From Pseudomonas hygromyciniae (GTDB lineage: Bacteria; Pseudomonadota; Gammaproteobacteria; Pseudomonadales; Pseudomonadaceae), in assembly GCF_016925675.1 (NCBI RefSeq), contig NZ_CP070506.1, positions 804,501 through 868,500 on the forward strand: 64,000 nt of DNA, written 5' to 3'. This document shows, in pieces, positions 1 to 7,753 of the stretch (position 1 is its first letter; each line of letters starts with the position of its first letter). The notes under the pieces are model-generated. The model was not told where the DNA came from. It saw only the letters and a list, made by a program, of their open reading frames with translations, and ran no database searches. A program made the position numbers and the translations under genes.

Positions 1-273
1 CTGGGGAACTAAAGAGTGTTTGATGAACGCTCGTCACACCTTGGGCTGGGATCTTGGTTAGTATCGCCCCTGTTCTGCGTTTGTCGTTTGGTAGGTGAGG
101 CTGGGTATGCGCTCGAATTCTGGACCGACCGCCACGGGCTAGTAATCCGTGCCGGATTCACGCGGGAGGAACCAAAGCCCGGCCGCCTCAAAGGAAGCAG
201 TGATGTGCATCCCAAGGCTCACATGTTCCGGTAAGTGCGCTGGAGGTAAGGCCCAACTCTAGGAGGGCCGAGT
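1..273. other. 5' window edge and leader of the first mini-ORF cassette, no gene called
   Basis: No convincing coding region was found. A reading frame from a GTG at 16 to 234 exists but has no ribosome binding site and runs into the repeated cassette, so it is not called. From position 180 the sequence belongs to a 240-bp unit repeated at 677-916. The leader contains GGAGG at 242-246 and a short hairpin (GGCCC 250-254 with GGGCC 265-269) that overlaps the Shine-Dalgarno of the mini-ORF starting at 274. No strong sigma-70 promoter could be assigned. Confidence 0.5.
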
Positions 274-372
274 ATGTCCAAGTTTGCACGACGTACGTGG
301 GACCTCGTAGTGAATTGCCTGCGTGTTTATCACGTCTGGAAATTCCTGCGAGACAGCTTCGATGACCGTTAA
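274..372 (+). CDS. 32-aa mini-protein, copy 1 (function unknown)
   Basis: An ATG is preceded by AGGAGGG with 6-nt spacing, an ideal Shine-Dalgarno, and the ORF ends in TAA 15 nt before a strong terminator. The peptide has a basic, aromatic first part (starts MSKFARRTWD), a central hydrophobic/amphipathic stretch with one Cys and a second Trp, and an acidic tail (DSFDDR). It is identical in sequence to the peptide encoded at 772-870. No family was recognised. The short transcript with a structured leader and small ORF could be a dual-function small RNA (Pseudomonas PhrS has this general design), but I cannot confirm homology. It is too short for most gene finders. Confidence 0.6.
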   Translation: MSKFARRTWDLVVNCLRVYHVWKFLRDSFDDR

Positions 373-387
373 GGCGCTGAGAAGCGC

Positions 388-419
388 AGCCGCCCCGGTT
401 TTGGCCGGGGCGGCTTTTT
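388..419 (+). terminator. intrinsic terminator of mini-ORF copy 1
   Basis: The stem is GCCGCCCCGG / CCGGGGCGGC with a TTTT loop, followed by five T. It is repeated exactly at 885-916. Confidence 0.9.
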
Positions 420-771
420 GCTATTCGGTTGGAATTGTCGAGGAAGGCCAGGCCTGATCGACAAATGGCAGGCAATAAAAAACCGCCTTTGCAGGGCGGT
501 TTTTTATTGCAATCCCAGTTAGTGGCTGGGGTTGCTATCTCAAAAGACGCAATCGACTCGCGCGGATGTTAGCGCTGTTCATATCGGCCTGCAAGATTGA
601 GCGATGATCGGTGCTGATGGTTTCTGGCGCTTTTTTTCGCGTCAATTTCAGGTGCAAAAGGCTGCAATAAATCTCCCGGCCACCTCAAAAGACGCAGTCG
701 ACTAGCGTCCAAAGGCTCACGTGTTCCGGTAAGTGCGCTGGAGGTAAGGCCCAACTCTAGGAGGGCCGAGT
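420..771. other. spacer between the two mini-ORF cassettes, no gene
   Basis: No gene is seen. It holds a bidirectional terminator (473-509), a fragment of the cassette left end (534-561), and the leader of cassette 2 from 677. The promoter of copy 2 should lie at about 560-680, but no strong -35/-10 pair was found. Confidence 0.5.
473..509. terminator. bidirectional intrinsic terminator
   Basis: A symmetrical hairpin, CAATAAAAAACCGCC / GGCGGTTTTTTATTG, has an A-run before it and a T-run after it, so it can act on both strands. It lies between the two mini-ORF cassettes and isolates them from each other. Confidence 0.85.
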
Positions 772-870
772 ATGTCCAAGTTTGCACGACGTACGTGGGA
801 CCTCGTAGTGAATTGCCTGCGTGTTTATCACGTTTGGAAATTCCTGCGAGACAGCTTCGATGACCGTTAA
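772..870 (+). CDS. 32-aa mini-protein, copy 2 (function unknown)
   Basis: It has the same ideal AGGAGGG Shine-Dalgarno with 6-nt spacing and encodes exactly the same 32 residues as 274-372. The only coding difference is synonymous. A conserved peptide next to drifting flanks suggests that the peptide, or the RNA segment that encodes it, is under selection. Its terminator ends 3 bp from the convergent chemoreceptor stop codon. Function unknown; a dual-function sRNA is a possibility. Confidence 0.6.
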   Translation: MSKFARRTWDLVVNCLRVYHVWKFLRDSFDDR

Positions 871-884
871 GGCCTGAGAAGCGC

Positions 885-916
885 AGCCGCCCCGGTTTTG
901 GCCGGGGCGGCTTTTT
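885..916 (+). terminator. intrinsic terminator of mini-ORF copy 2
   Basis: This 32-bp hairpin and T-run are identical to the terminator at 388-419. The stem may also help stop the convergent chemoreceptor transcript, but on that strand no U-run follows. Confidence 0.88.
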
Positions 917-918
917 GT

Positions 919-2838
919 TTACACCCGGAAATGGCTGACCATCTGCTGCAACTGGCTGCCCAAGCGTGCCAACTCGACACTGGACTTGGCGGTCTCGTCG
1001 CTGGCGGTTGCGGTCTGCTCCGACACATCGCGCACATTGACGATGCTGCGGCTGATTTCTTCGGCCACGGCGCTTTGCTGTTCGGCGGCGGCGGCGATTT
1101 GCTGGTTCATCGACTGGATGTTCGACACCGTACGGGTGATGTTCTCCAGGGAGACGCCAGCCTTGCGGGTCAATTCGACGCTGCTGTCGGTCAGGCTGCG
1201 GCTGTTGTTCATCACATTGGCCACTTGCTGGGTGCCATTTTGCAAACCGGCGACCAGGCCTTCGATCTCCTCGGTGGATTTCTGCGTGCGCTGGGCCAGC
1301 CCACGGACCTCGTCGGCCACCACGGCAAACCCACGCCCGGCTTCACCTGCGCGCGCTGCTTCAATCGCGGCGTTGAGCGCCAGCAGGTTGGTCTGTTCGG
1401 CCACGGCCTTGATCACGTCCATCACGCTGCCGATCTTGTTGCTCTCTTGTTGCAGATGGGCCATGGCGTCGGTGGAGCGCGCCACTTCATCGGCCAGGCG
1501 TTCGATCTGGGCGATGGCTTCGGCCACCACCTTGTCGCCTTCGCGGGCCTGGCCATCGGCGGTGGAGGCGGCCTGGGACGCTTGCTCGGCATTACGTGCG
1601 ACTTCCTGCACGGTGGCCGTCATCTCATGCATTGCCGTGGCCACTTGATCGGTCTCGATCTTCTGGCTGTTGACCCCGGCGCTGGTCTGTTCGGTCACGG
1701 CCGACAGTTCTTCGGCGGCGCTGGCGATCTGGGTGACGCCGTCGCGAATACCGGAAATCAGCTCGCGCAAGGTGGTGCCCATGCGCTGGATACCTTGTTG
1801 CAGCACGCCCAGTTCATCGCGGCGGGTCACCCGGATGTTGTGACTCAGGTCGCCAGACGCGATGCGCTCGACCACGGCCAGGGTTTCCTGCAGTGGGCGG
1901 GTGATCTGCCGGGTGATGACCAGCGCGGCGATAATGCCCACCAACAGGGCCAGCACGGTGCTGATCAGTTGCAGGCTACGGGCCTGGACGCTTTCTGCAT
2001 CGCGGCGTTGCAGTTGGATGTCATACAGCGCTTCGCTGCGCGACACGATATCGGCACCTTGCACGGTCATTTCCTGACGGGCGAGGACGATATTGGCATT
2101 GGCGGCCTTGTAGGCCTGCACCGCGCTGCGGTAAGCGCCCAAAGCGTTTTCCAGGGCGGTCAGCTCGGTTTGCTGGGACTGACCGAATACGTCTTTCAAG
2201 CCCTTGAGGCCATTGATCGCCGACTCGATTTGCGCCGCCGCGCGGGCCTCGGTTTCCGGGTTGACGTTGCCGGTATAGCCGCGCACTTCATAGCGGGCGA
2301 CCTGGAACTCTTCCTTGGCGTGGTTGATCGCTTCGTACTGGGCGAAGCGCTCGCTGCTTTCGGGCATCTGGCGCACGCTGCGGTCCAGGGCGGCAATCAC
2401 CAGGCCTGCGGCGTCGGCACGCTCGCCCATGGTTTGGCGTGCTGCGTTGCCGTTACGGTAAGCCTCGCGCATTTTGTTCAGCGACTGCCGGTAGGCGGTG
2501 ATGGTGTCTTTCTGCTCGTTGAGCAGCTTGAGGTTTTCCGGGCTTTTGAAGCTGTTGATCAGCTGTTGTTGCTGCGCGGCAAAACTGTCGAGGCTGGCCT
2601 GGACATTCTGCGCCACGTCCTCGTCGCCGTTGGCCAGCATGTATTGCAGGCGCACGATCCGCAGTTTGGTCAGCGAAGCGTTGAGTTGGGTGATGTCGCT
2701 CATCCAGTTGCTGCGGTCGATCAGGCTGCCCAGGCTGGTCCAGCCGGTGATCGCGAGGATCGAGGTGAGCACCAGCACCAGGCCGAAGCCCAGGCCCAGT
2801 TTCAAGTTGACGCTGATGTTGCCAAACCATGTATTCAT
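919..2838 (-). CDS. McpS-like methyl-accepting chemotaxis protein with HBM sensor domain
   Basis: A 639-aa chemoreceptor of the inner membrane. Order of parts: short cytoplasmic N-terminus, TM1 at about 10-33, a roughly 250-residue all-helical periplasmic ligand domain, TM2 at about 290-312, a HAMP domain, and the cytoplasmic signalling domain with the conserved hairpin tip ([19 protein letters not shown], then [10 protein letters not shown]) at about 490-535. The ligand domain length and the motif DRSNWM..I.QLN...T.LR..RLQYM..NGD resemble McpS of P. putida, whose helical bimodular domain binds TCA-cycle acids; that ligand range here is inference. There is no C-terminal CheR-binding pentapeptide (it ends SHFRV). 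It is transcribed alone; the next gene upstream is separated by 184 bp containing a REP. Confidence 0.93.
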   Translation of the reverse strand: MNTWFGNISVNLKLGLGFGLVLVLTSILAITGWTSLGSLIDRSNWMSDITQLNASLTKLRIVRLQYMLANGDEDVAQNVQASLDSFAAQQQQLINSFKSPENLKLLNEQKDTITAYRQSLNKMREAYRNGNAARQTMGERADAAGLVIAALDRSVRQMPESSERFAQYEAINHAKEEFQVARYEVRGYTGNVNPETEARAAAQIESAINGLKGLKDVFGQSQQTELTALENALGAYRSAVQAYKAANANIVLARQEMTVQGADIVSRSEALYDIQLQRRDAESVQARSLQLISTVLALLVGIIAALVITRQITRPLQETLAVVERIASGDLSHNIRVTRRDELGVLQQGIQRMGTTLRELISGIRDGVTQIASAAEELSAVTEQTSAGVNSQKIETDQVATAMHEMTATVQEVARNAEQASQAASTADGQAREGDKVVAEAIAQIERLADEVARSTDAMAHLQQESNKIGSVMDVIKAVAEQTNLLALNAAIEAARAGEAGRGFAVVADEVRGLAQRTQKSTEEIEGLVAGLQNGTQQVANVMNNSRSLTDSSVELTRKAGVSLENITRTVSNIQSMNQQIAAAAEQQSAVAEEISRSIVNVRDVSEQTATASDETAKSSVELARLGSQLQQMVSHFRV

Positions 2839-2988
2839 CGAATTCCTCCAGGAACAGATTGCGTGTACATCAGTTGCTGGAAGGTCGCCCAGCCGATGGA
2901 TAGACAGGGGGTATCGGCAGGCGGGGCGAGAGCTGAAACGGTTTTTTAATCAATGCCGGATTCGCGGATGAGCGGTCATTGATAGCGA

Positions 2989-3016
2989 TGTAGGCGCCGG
3001 CAAGCCGGCACCTACA
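2989..3016. repeat. REP-type palindrome
   Basis: TGTAGGCGCCGGC and GCCGGCACCTACA form a 28-bp near-perfect palindrome between the chemoreceptor promoter region and the hydrolase stop codon. It belongs to the TGTAGG...CCTACA REP class common in Pseudomonas. Confidence 0.75.
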
Positions 3017-3022
3017 GGGCGC

Positions 3023-4858
3023 TCAATCGTTCGGCAGGATGCTCAAGACCAGGCATGACGCGGCATCCCGGCTCAGGTGCACACGATTGTGAGCAATGCG
3101 CGGATGCCGGGCCTGGCCCTCGGCCTCGCCGCTATTGGGGTTGACGTCGAAGCGCGGGAAGTTGCTACTGGATATGTCCAGGCGCAGGCGATGACCTTGT
3201 TTGAACAGGTTGCAGGTGGCGAATGGCTCGATAGTCAGCTTCACCCGCTCACCGGGTGCCAGCGGTTTGGGCTGCTCCCAATCGTCGCGATAACGGCAGC
3301 GGCGGATGCCGTCTGTGATGTTCATCGCAAAGCCCTGCGGATACGCCGCGCTCGGCGGGTAGACATCTACCAGCTTGGCGGTGAAGTCAGTGTCTGGCGC
3401 GTCGCTGTCGACCCACAGTTCGATCTGCACGGGACCGGCTACGACCAGGTCTTCGTCCAGGGGCGCGGTCTGGAAACTCAGCACATCGTCGCGCTCGGAC
3501 AAAGGGCGATTGTCGCCCCGGCTGGCAAAAAAGTCGGCGCGCTCGCGCTGGTCGAAGGCGCCGCCGACAAAAATCGGTGCGCCGGACGTCAATGCCCCTC
3601 CCACGGTCGGTACCGGGTTGGCCGGGTCGGCGTAGTAACCCAAGACGGCCTCGCCCGCGCTGGGCGCAACCTCGGTCAATTGCCGCTGCGCATCCAGGTA
3701 CAAGGTCAGCGACTGGGTGCCGGGCAGCGGCCATTGCTCGCCCTGCAGCCAACGGCCGCCGTGCTGCAGGCGGCCGTTTTCATCCGGCGTGCCGCTGCCG
3801 CCGCCCATCAAGAACACTTTCACTTGGGCCTGCGGTGGTTGCGTCCCAGGCTTGAGGGACTGCTCGAACCATTGCAGACGGCAACTCAACCAATCCTGCG
3901 CCACCTGGCCGTCAAAGGCCGCCTGGGCACCGAACTCGACATCACCGCTGTGGCTGATATTGCGGTCGCCGTGCAGCCACGGGCCCATGATCAATTGCTG
4001 CGGTGCGCGGCGGGCTCGGTTGAAGGCGGTGTAGTTGGCCAGGGTCGAGCTGACATAAGCGTCGTACCAACTGGACATGAACAGCACCGGAATATCCGGC
4101 AAGCCGGCGTAATGCCCTTCGGCATAAATTCCGGATTTCTGCCAGTAGGGGCCGAAACTGCCCTGGGCCCACTGCTCCAGCAGATAGGCTTCGTACTCGG
4201 GCACATGACGCAACGGTGATTGGCCCGCCTGCCAGGGCATGCGGCGGAACCACTCGTGGATATCCTCGTCTTCCAGCGCCTGGCGCACCTGCGGGTCGGC
4301 CAGCGCCGCCGGGCTTTCCTTGGCTTGGCGAAACGCCCAGGTGGCCTGCTTGAGTTCAAACGCACCACCCTGGCGAATCCCGCATTGGTAGGCGTTGGCG
4401 AAGCCGCCGCTGTCGAGCACCATGCTGCCCAGGCCCGGCGGATGCAGGCAGGCCATCGCCAGTTGGGTGTGCGCCGCGTAGGACAGGCCCATGCTGCCGA
4501 TCTTGCCGTTGCACCATGGCTGGCGGACGATCCAGGCCAGGGTGTCGAAACCGTCTTCGCCCTCGGCTGTGTATTTGGTGAACACCCCTTCGGAGGCGTA
4601 GCGCCCGCGACAATCCTGGAAGATTGCGACAAAGCCCTGGGCGGTAAAGCGGGCCGCCATTTGTTCACGGGAAATGTGCTGGCCGTCGAGCTGCTTTTCC
4701 GAGCGCGACGGTTTGCTCTTGTCATAGGGCGTACGTTCGATCACCACCGGATACGGCCCCTCGCCGCCCGCCGGCAGGTAGATATCGGTGGCCAGGTGGA
4801 TGCCATCGCGCATGGCGATCATCTGGTTGTGCAGGGTTCGCATAGGTAAAACACTCAT
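3023..4858 (-). CDS. CocE/NonD family hydrolase (X-Pro dipeptidyl-peptidase-like)
   Basis: A 611-aa serine hydrolase of the CocE/NonD (PF02129 plus PepX_C) family, which cleaves esters, amides or acyl-peptides. The nucleophile motif is GSMGLSYAAH, with Ser126. The C-terminal jelly-roll PepX_C part starts at about residue 430 (RADFFASRGDNRPLSERDD, then APLDEDLVVAGPVQIELWVDSDAPDTDF). I chose the ATG at 4858, 4 bp after the carrier stop codon; a longer frame would extend into the carrier gene. There is no signal peptide, so it is cytoplasmic. It is co-transcribed with the YfcC carrier, so it likely hydrolyses what the carrier and the OprD porin bring in. Substrate unknown. Confidence 0.88.
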   Translation of the reverse strand: MSVLPMRTLHNQMIAMRDGIHLATDIYLPAGGEGPYPVVIERTPYDKSKPSRSEKQLDGQHISREQMAARFTAQGFVAIFQDCRGRYASEGVFTKYTAEGEDGFDTLAWIVRQPWCNGKIGSMGLSYAAHTQLAMACLHPPGLGSMVLDSGGFANAYQCGIRQGGAFELKQATWAFRQAKESPAALADPQVRQALEDEDIHEWFRRMPWQAGQSPLRHVPEYEAYLLEQWAQGSFGPYWQKSGIYAEGHYAGLPDIPVLFMSSWYDAYVSSTLANYTAFNRARRAPQQLIMGPWLHGDRNISHSGDVEFGAQAAFDGQVAQDWLSCRLQWFEQSLKPGTQPPQAQVKVFLMGGGSGTPDENGRLQHGGRWLQGEQWPLPGTQSLTLYLDAQRQLTEVAPSAGEAVLGYYADPANPVPTVGGALTSGAPIFVGGAFDQRERADFFASRGDNRPLSERDDVLSFQTAPLDEDLVVAGPVQIELWVDSDAPDTDFTAKLVDVYPPSAAYPQGFAMNITDGIRRCRYRDDWEQPKPLAPGERVKLTIEPFATCNLFKQGHRLRLDISSSNFPRFDVNPNSGEAEGQARHPRIAHNRVHLSRDAASCLVLSILPND

Positions 4859-4862
4859 CGAC

Positions 4863-6302
4863 TCAATATCCGGTTTGCACTGCAATGGCCAACAGCACCA
4901 TCGCCAGCACCGCATAGATCAGGAACAGCGGCAGGATGTAGCGCGCCCATTGGCCCCAGCCGACGTTGGCGGTGGCCAGCAGTACCAGCAGGCCGCTGGA
5001 GGTCGGGGTGATCATGTTGGTCAGGCCGTTGCCCATCAAAAAGGCAAAGACGGTGGTTTGTGGGCTGACCCCGGACAACTGGCCCAGCGGGCCGAAGATC
5101 GGCATGGTCACGGCGGCCTGGCCGGAGGTGGAGGGGATCAGCACGTCCAGCCCCAGTTGCGCGAAGAACATGCCGTAGGCCGACACCACGGGCCCGTGAT
5201 CGCCCACCAGGTTGGCCAGGCTGTTGACGATGGTGTCCAGCACCTGGCCGGTGCTGAGGATGATTTCCACGGCGGTCGCCAGGCCGATCAGGACGCCGGC
5301 GATCAGGACCTTTTTCATGCCGTCGACAAAAGCGCTGGCGGCGGTGCTGGCGGCCAGGCCGGCGATCAGCGCGAAGACCACGGTCAGCAGCAGGTAGAAC
5401 GCCGACAGCTCATGGTACTTCCAGCCCCAGCGGTTCGAGGCATAGACCAGAAAACCAATCCCGCCACCCAGCACCAGCAGGTTCAGCAGATGACGCACGG
5501 GCAGGGGTTTACTCTCGAAGGTGATCTGCGCGCTGGCATCAAACCCGTGCTTGCGAATGCTCCACAACACAAACGCGATGCCCACCAGCAGGAAGGTGCA
5601 ATAGGCCGCGACGCGCATGCTCAAGCCGCTGAAAATCGGCAGGCCGACCATTGGCTGGGCCACCGACAAGGCCACGGGGTTGGAGATGGAGGCGAGGTAA
5701 CCGATCTTCACCGAAATCGTGACGATGGCCAGGCCAATCAGGTTCGACAACCCGAGACGATTGGCCATGGCTACCATTAACGGCACGATCAGGATGAATT
5801 CCTTGGCCAGTCCCATAAAGGTACTGCCGGCGGAAAACACCAGCATCAGGCTCGGTACCAACACGTAGATATTGCCCCGGGTCAGCCCCAGCAGGCGCTC
5901 CAGCCCGGCATCGATCACCCCGGCCTTGTTCAGCACGCCGAACATGCCGCCGATGAACAGCACCATGAAAATCAGCGCCGCACGCTTTTCGATGCCTTGG
6001 GGAATGGCCATGAAACCTTCCACCAGCGACACCGGGCGGGCCGTTGTATCGCCCGCCTTGCGCGGTTCCAGGGAGAACAGTTGGCTGAAGGAATCCTGCT
6101 TTTCCAGCACCTGGTACGAGCCGGGTACCACCAGGCCATTCTGGCGCTGGAACTTGCCGGCGTTGACCGCATAGGTGAAGGCCACGGTGAGCAGGACGAT
6201 GCTCAGCAGAATGATTGCCGGGTTGATTTGCTTGCGTTGCGCGGGTTTGTCTGCGGCCGTCTCGGTGGGCGGCGGGGTACGGAGGATCTGCGGTTCGGTC
6301 AT
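4863..6302 (-). CDS. YfcC family inner-membrane carrier
   Basis: A 479-aa polytopic membrane protein of the YfcC/C4-dicarboxylate anaerobic carrier-like superfamily. A 30-residue cytoplasmic N-terminus is followed by about a dozen hydrophobic segments. Conserved stretches include MALIFMVLFIGGMFGVLNK-like and QLGLDVLIPSTSGQAAVTMPIFGPLGQL, the latter typical of the second half of this family. It is the first gene of a two-gene operon with the CocE-type hydrolase. Its promoter carries the same operator module as the oprD promoter (see 6381-6442), so the regulator at 6688 probably controls it. The family includes carriers proposed for amino acids or peptides; the substrate is not evident. Confidence 0.87.
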   Translation of the reverse strand: MTEPQILRTPPPTETAADKPAQRKQINPAIILLSIVLLTVAFTYAVNAGKFQRQNGLVVPGSYQVLEKQDSFSQLFSLEPRKAGDTTARPVSLVEGFMAIPQGIEKRAALIFMVLFIGGMFGVLNKAGVIDAGLERLLGLTRGNIYVLVPSLMLVFSAGSTFMGLAKEFILIVPLMVAMANRLGLSNLIGLAIVTISVKIGYLASISNPVALSVAQPMVGLPIFSGLSMRVAAYCTFLLVGIAFVLWSIRKHGFDASAQITFESKPLPVRHLLNLLVLGGGIGFLVYASNRWGWKYHELSAFYLLLTVVFALIAGLAASTAASAFVDGMKKVLIAGVLIGLATAVEIILSTGQVLDTIVNSLANLVGDHGPVVSAYGMFFAQLGLDVLIPSTSGQAAVTMPIFGPLGQLSGVSPQTTVFAFLMGNGLTNMITPTSSGLLVLLATANVGWGQWARYILPLFLIYAVLAMVLLAIAVQTGY

Positions 6303-6380
6303 GCTGGCGGCCCCGGCGCGGCCCCCGTCTGAGCGGGGTGCGTGCGCTGTTATTGTTGTGGGTAGTGACGCTTGGTTGGG

Positions 6381-6442
6381 CGGACACTAGGGCAAAGTTT
6401 TGCCGGCCACAACGTTATGCGTGGGGTGGGTTGGGGTATGCG
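6381..6442 (-). promoter_or_regulatory. predicted LysR operator and promoter of yfcC-hydrolase operon
   Basis: Read on the minus strand: CGCATA, 15 nt, CGCATAACG directly followed by TTGTGG (-35), 17 nt, TAGTGT (-10), then CCG. The same elements with identical spacings occur at 7611-7672 facing oprD, while the 17-bp spacer and surrounding bases differ. Conservation limited to regulatory hexamers and boxes argues for a functional site rather than a recent duplication. Confidence 0.8.
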
Positions 6443-6490
6443 TTTTTGTTGTGGTTAGCAGGGTTGCTTGTTGTGGCAATGTGGTTTTTT

Positions 6491-6652
6491 GTGGCGAGGG
6501 GGCTTGCCGGAACGCCGTATCGCCCCCGCTGGGCTGCGCAGCAGCCCCAAACCCAGGCGCTAAGGTCTACCTGAAAAAAAGCGGCGATCTTATTGGGGCT
6601 GCTGCGCAGCCCAGCGGGGGCGATACGGCGTTCCGGCAAGCCCCCTCGCCAC
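6491..6652. repeat. REPIN: 59-bp perfect inverted repeats around a 44-bp loop
   Basis: The left arm 6491-6549 and the right arm 6594-6652 are exact reverse complements over 59 bp (GTGGCGAGGGGGCTTGCCGG... to ...CCGGCAAGCCCCCTCGCCAC). It belongs to the group of REP doublets typical of P. fluorescens. It could also end the lysR transcript. Related elements are at 13914-14047 and 18783-18932. Confidence 0.92.
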
Positions 6653-6687
6653 AACAAGCCTGCTCTTCACAACAAACACTCTGGGGT

Positions 6688-7581
6688 CTATGTGCTCAGA
6701 TTTAGCCGCTGTTTGAGGTGGTCGGCAAAGGCCGTCACCAGCTGTGAGCGCGGCTCGTCGGCACGAAATGCCAGGCCGAATGCATAGGGCAACGCCGGGC
6801 GAAACGGGCGGCTGACAATCGGCAGATGCATGAAGTGGCTGGCCAGCAAACCATTGACGATCGACACCCCCAGACCTTCGGCGACAAAGCTGCAGGCGGC
6901 GCCCACCGAGTGCACTTCGACCCGCACCTGGGGCGTGAGGTTGGCGGCGCGGAACATCTGGTTCAACTCGGTACGCAGCGCCCGCTGCCGGCCCAGCATC
7001 ACCAGCGGCACATTGCGCAGATGCTGCACCTCAATGAACTCGTGGCGACTGAGTGGATGGTCGGCCGGCATCACGCACACGCCTTCGGTGTGCAGCACCG
7101 GCTCGACATCGAAGTCGGGCATCTCGGTGGGCAGGCGCACAAAGCCCAGGTCGGCGGAGCGGTCCAGTACGGCGCGCTCGATCATGTCGTAGGAGCCGGT
7201 CAGCAGTTCGACCACGATGTCTTCATGGTCCTTGAGAAAGTCCGCGACAATACGCGGCAACAACTCCTGGGTCATGCTGGTAGGCACGCCGACCTTGAGC
7301 AGGCTTTTGCGTGAGCGGCCTACGCGCATTTCATCGGCCAGGCGCTGGATGCGTTGCATGCCGTCCACCAATCCTGCGACTTCGGTGAGTAATTCCTCGG
7401 CCTCTGGCGTGGCCATCAGGCGGCCCTTTTTGCGCAGGAACAGGGCAAACCCCAGGGCGTCTTCCAACTGGCTCAACAGGCGGCTGACCGCAGACTGCGA
7501 CAAGCCCATGCGCGTGGCCGCGCCGATGGTCGAGCCGGTGGACATGATCGCCTTGAAGGCTTCGAGTTGCTTGAGGTTCAC
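6688..7581 (-). CDS. LysR-family transcriptional regulator of the porin/carrier/hydrolase genes
   Basis: A 297-aa LysR-type regulator. The winged helix-turn-helix is at residues 2-62 (VNLKQLEAFKAIMSTGS, then GLSQSAVSRLLSQLE) and a periplasmic-binding-protein-like effector domain fills about 90-295. I prefer the GTG at 7581: it has AGGA 8 nt upstream and gives the usual family length; an in-frame ATG at 7623 would add 14 residues but overlap the predicted operator. It is divergent from oprD. Two matched operators (at 6381-6442 and 7611-7672) indicate it controls the carrier-hydrolase operon and oprD, and probably itself. The effector is unknown. Confidence 0.88.
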   Translation of the reverse strand: MNLKQLEAFKAIMSTGSTIGAATRMGLSQSAVSRLLSQLEDALGFALFLRKKGRLMATPEAEELLTEVAGLVDGMQRIQRLADEMRVGRSRKSLLKVGVPTSMTQELLPRIVADFLKDHEDIVVELLTGSYDMIERAVLDRSADLGFVRLPTEMPDFDVEPVLHTEGVCVMPADHPLSRHEFIEVQHLRNVPLVMLGRQRALRTELNQMFRAANLTPQVRVEVHSVGAACSFVAEGLGVSIVNGLLASHFMHLPIVSRPFRPALPYAFGLAFRADEPRSQLVTAFADHLKQRLNLST

Positions 7582-7610
7582 CGTGGATTTCCTGTCGAAG
7601 GGCGGCTTTG

Positions 7611-7672
7611 CGCATAGCGTCATGCGCTTCTCGCATAACGTTGTGGGGCGTTCGGCAAGCCGTTAGTGTCCG
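7611..7672 (+). promoter_or_regulatory. predicted LysR operator and oprD promoter
   Basis: CGCATA (7611), 15 nt, CGCATAACG (7632), TTGTGG as -35, 17-nt spacer, TAGTGT as -10, CCG. It shares every box and spacing with the element in front of the YfcC carrier. An additional ATGCG lies between the two CGCATA boxes. It lies in the divergent region between the LysR regulator start and oprD. Confidence 0.8.
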
Positions 7673-7753
7673 CCCCAATGTGACCTGGCGTCCAGCCTGG
7701 CACACGGAGCAATTGCCCATAAAAATCGACAATACGGCATTGAGGAAACACTG

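Larger units (their letters stand above)
180..419 (+). repeat. tandem cassette copy 1: leader, mini-ORF and terminator
   Basis: This 240-bp unit starts with a CGGCC(G/A)CCTCAAA motif and then has the hairpin leader, a 32-codon ORF and an intrinsic terminator. It matches 677-916 nearly base for base from about 214 onward; the first 35 bases are more diverged. Complete units, including promoter-proximal leader and terminator, look duplicated as stand-alone transcripts. A further fragment of the unit's left end (CTCAAAAGACGCAATCGACT) lies at 537-556 between the two copies. Confidence 0.85.
677..916 (+). repeat. tandem cassette copy 2: leader, mini-ORF and terminator
   Basis: This is the second copy of the 240-bp unit at 180-419. 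The coding part differs by one silent base (GTC to GTT, Val); there is a one-base deletion between stop codon and terminator and scattered changes in the first 35 bases. Leader hairpin, Shine-Dalgarno and terminator are conserved. Confidence 0.85.
6303..6687. other. intergenic region with carrier promoter and REPIN, no gene
   Basis: A 385-bp gap between the YfcC carrier start and the LysR regulator stop. It contains the carrier promoter with a LysR-type operator (6381-6442) and a 162-bp inverted-repeat REP doublet (6491-6652). No coding region is supported. Confidence 0.8.

Noticed and set aside
16..234. 72-codon frame at the window start
   Set aside because: It has no Shine-Dalgarno, crosses the conserved cassette boundary, and is not present in the second cassette.
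214..919. CRISPR-like repeats at the left end
   Set aside because: There are only two long units with coding content and terminators, and no short regularly spaced repeats.
898..2949. Long open frame (683 codons) on the plus strand opposite the chemoreceptor
   Set aside because: It has no ribosome site and no recognisable domain. It mirrors the GC-rich codon structure of the McpS-like gene on the other strand.
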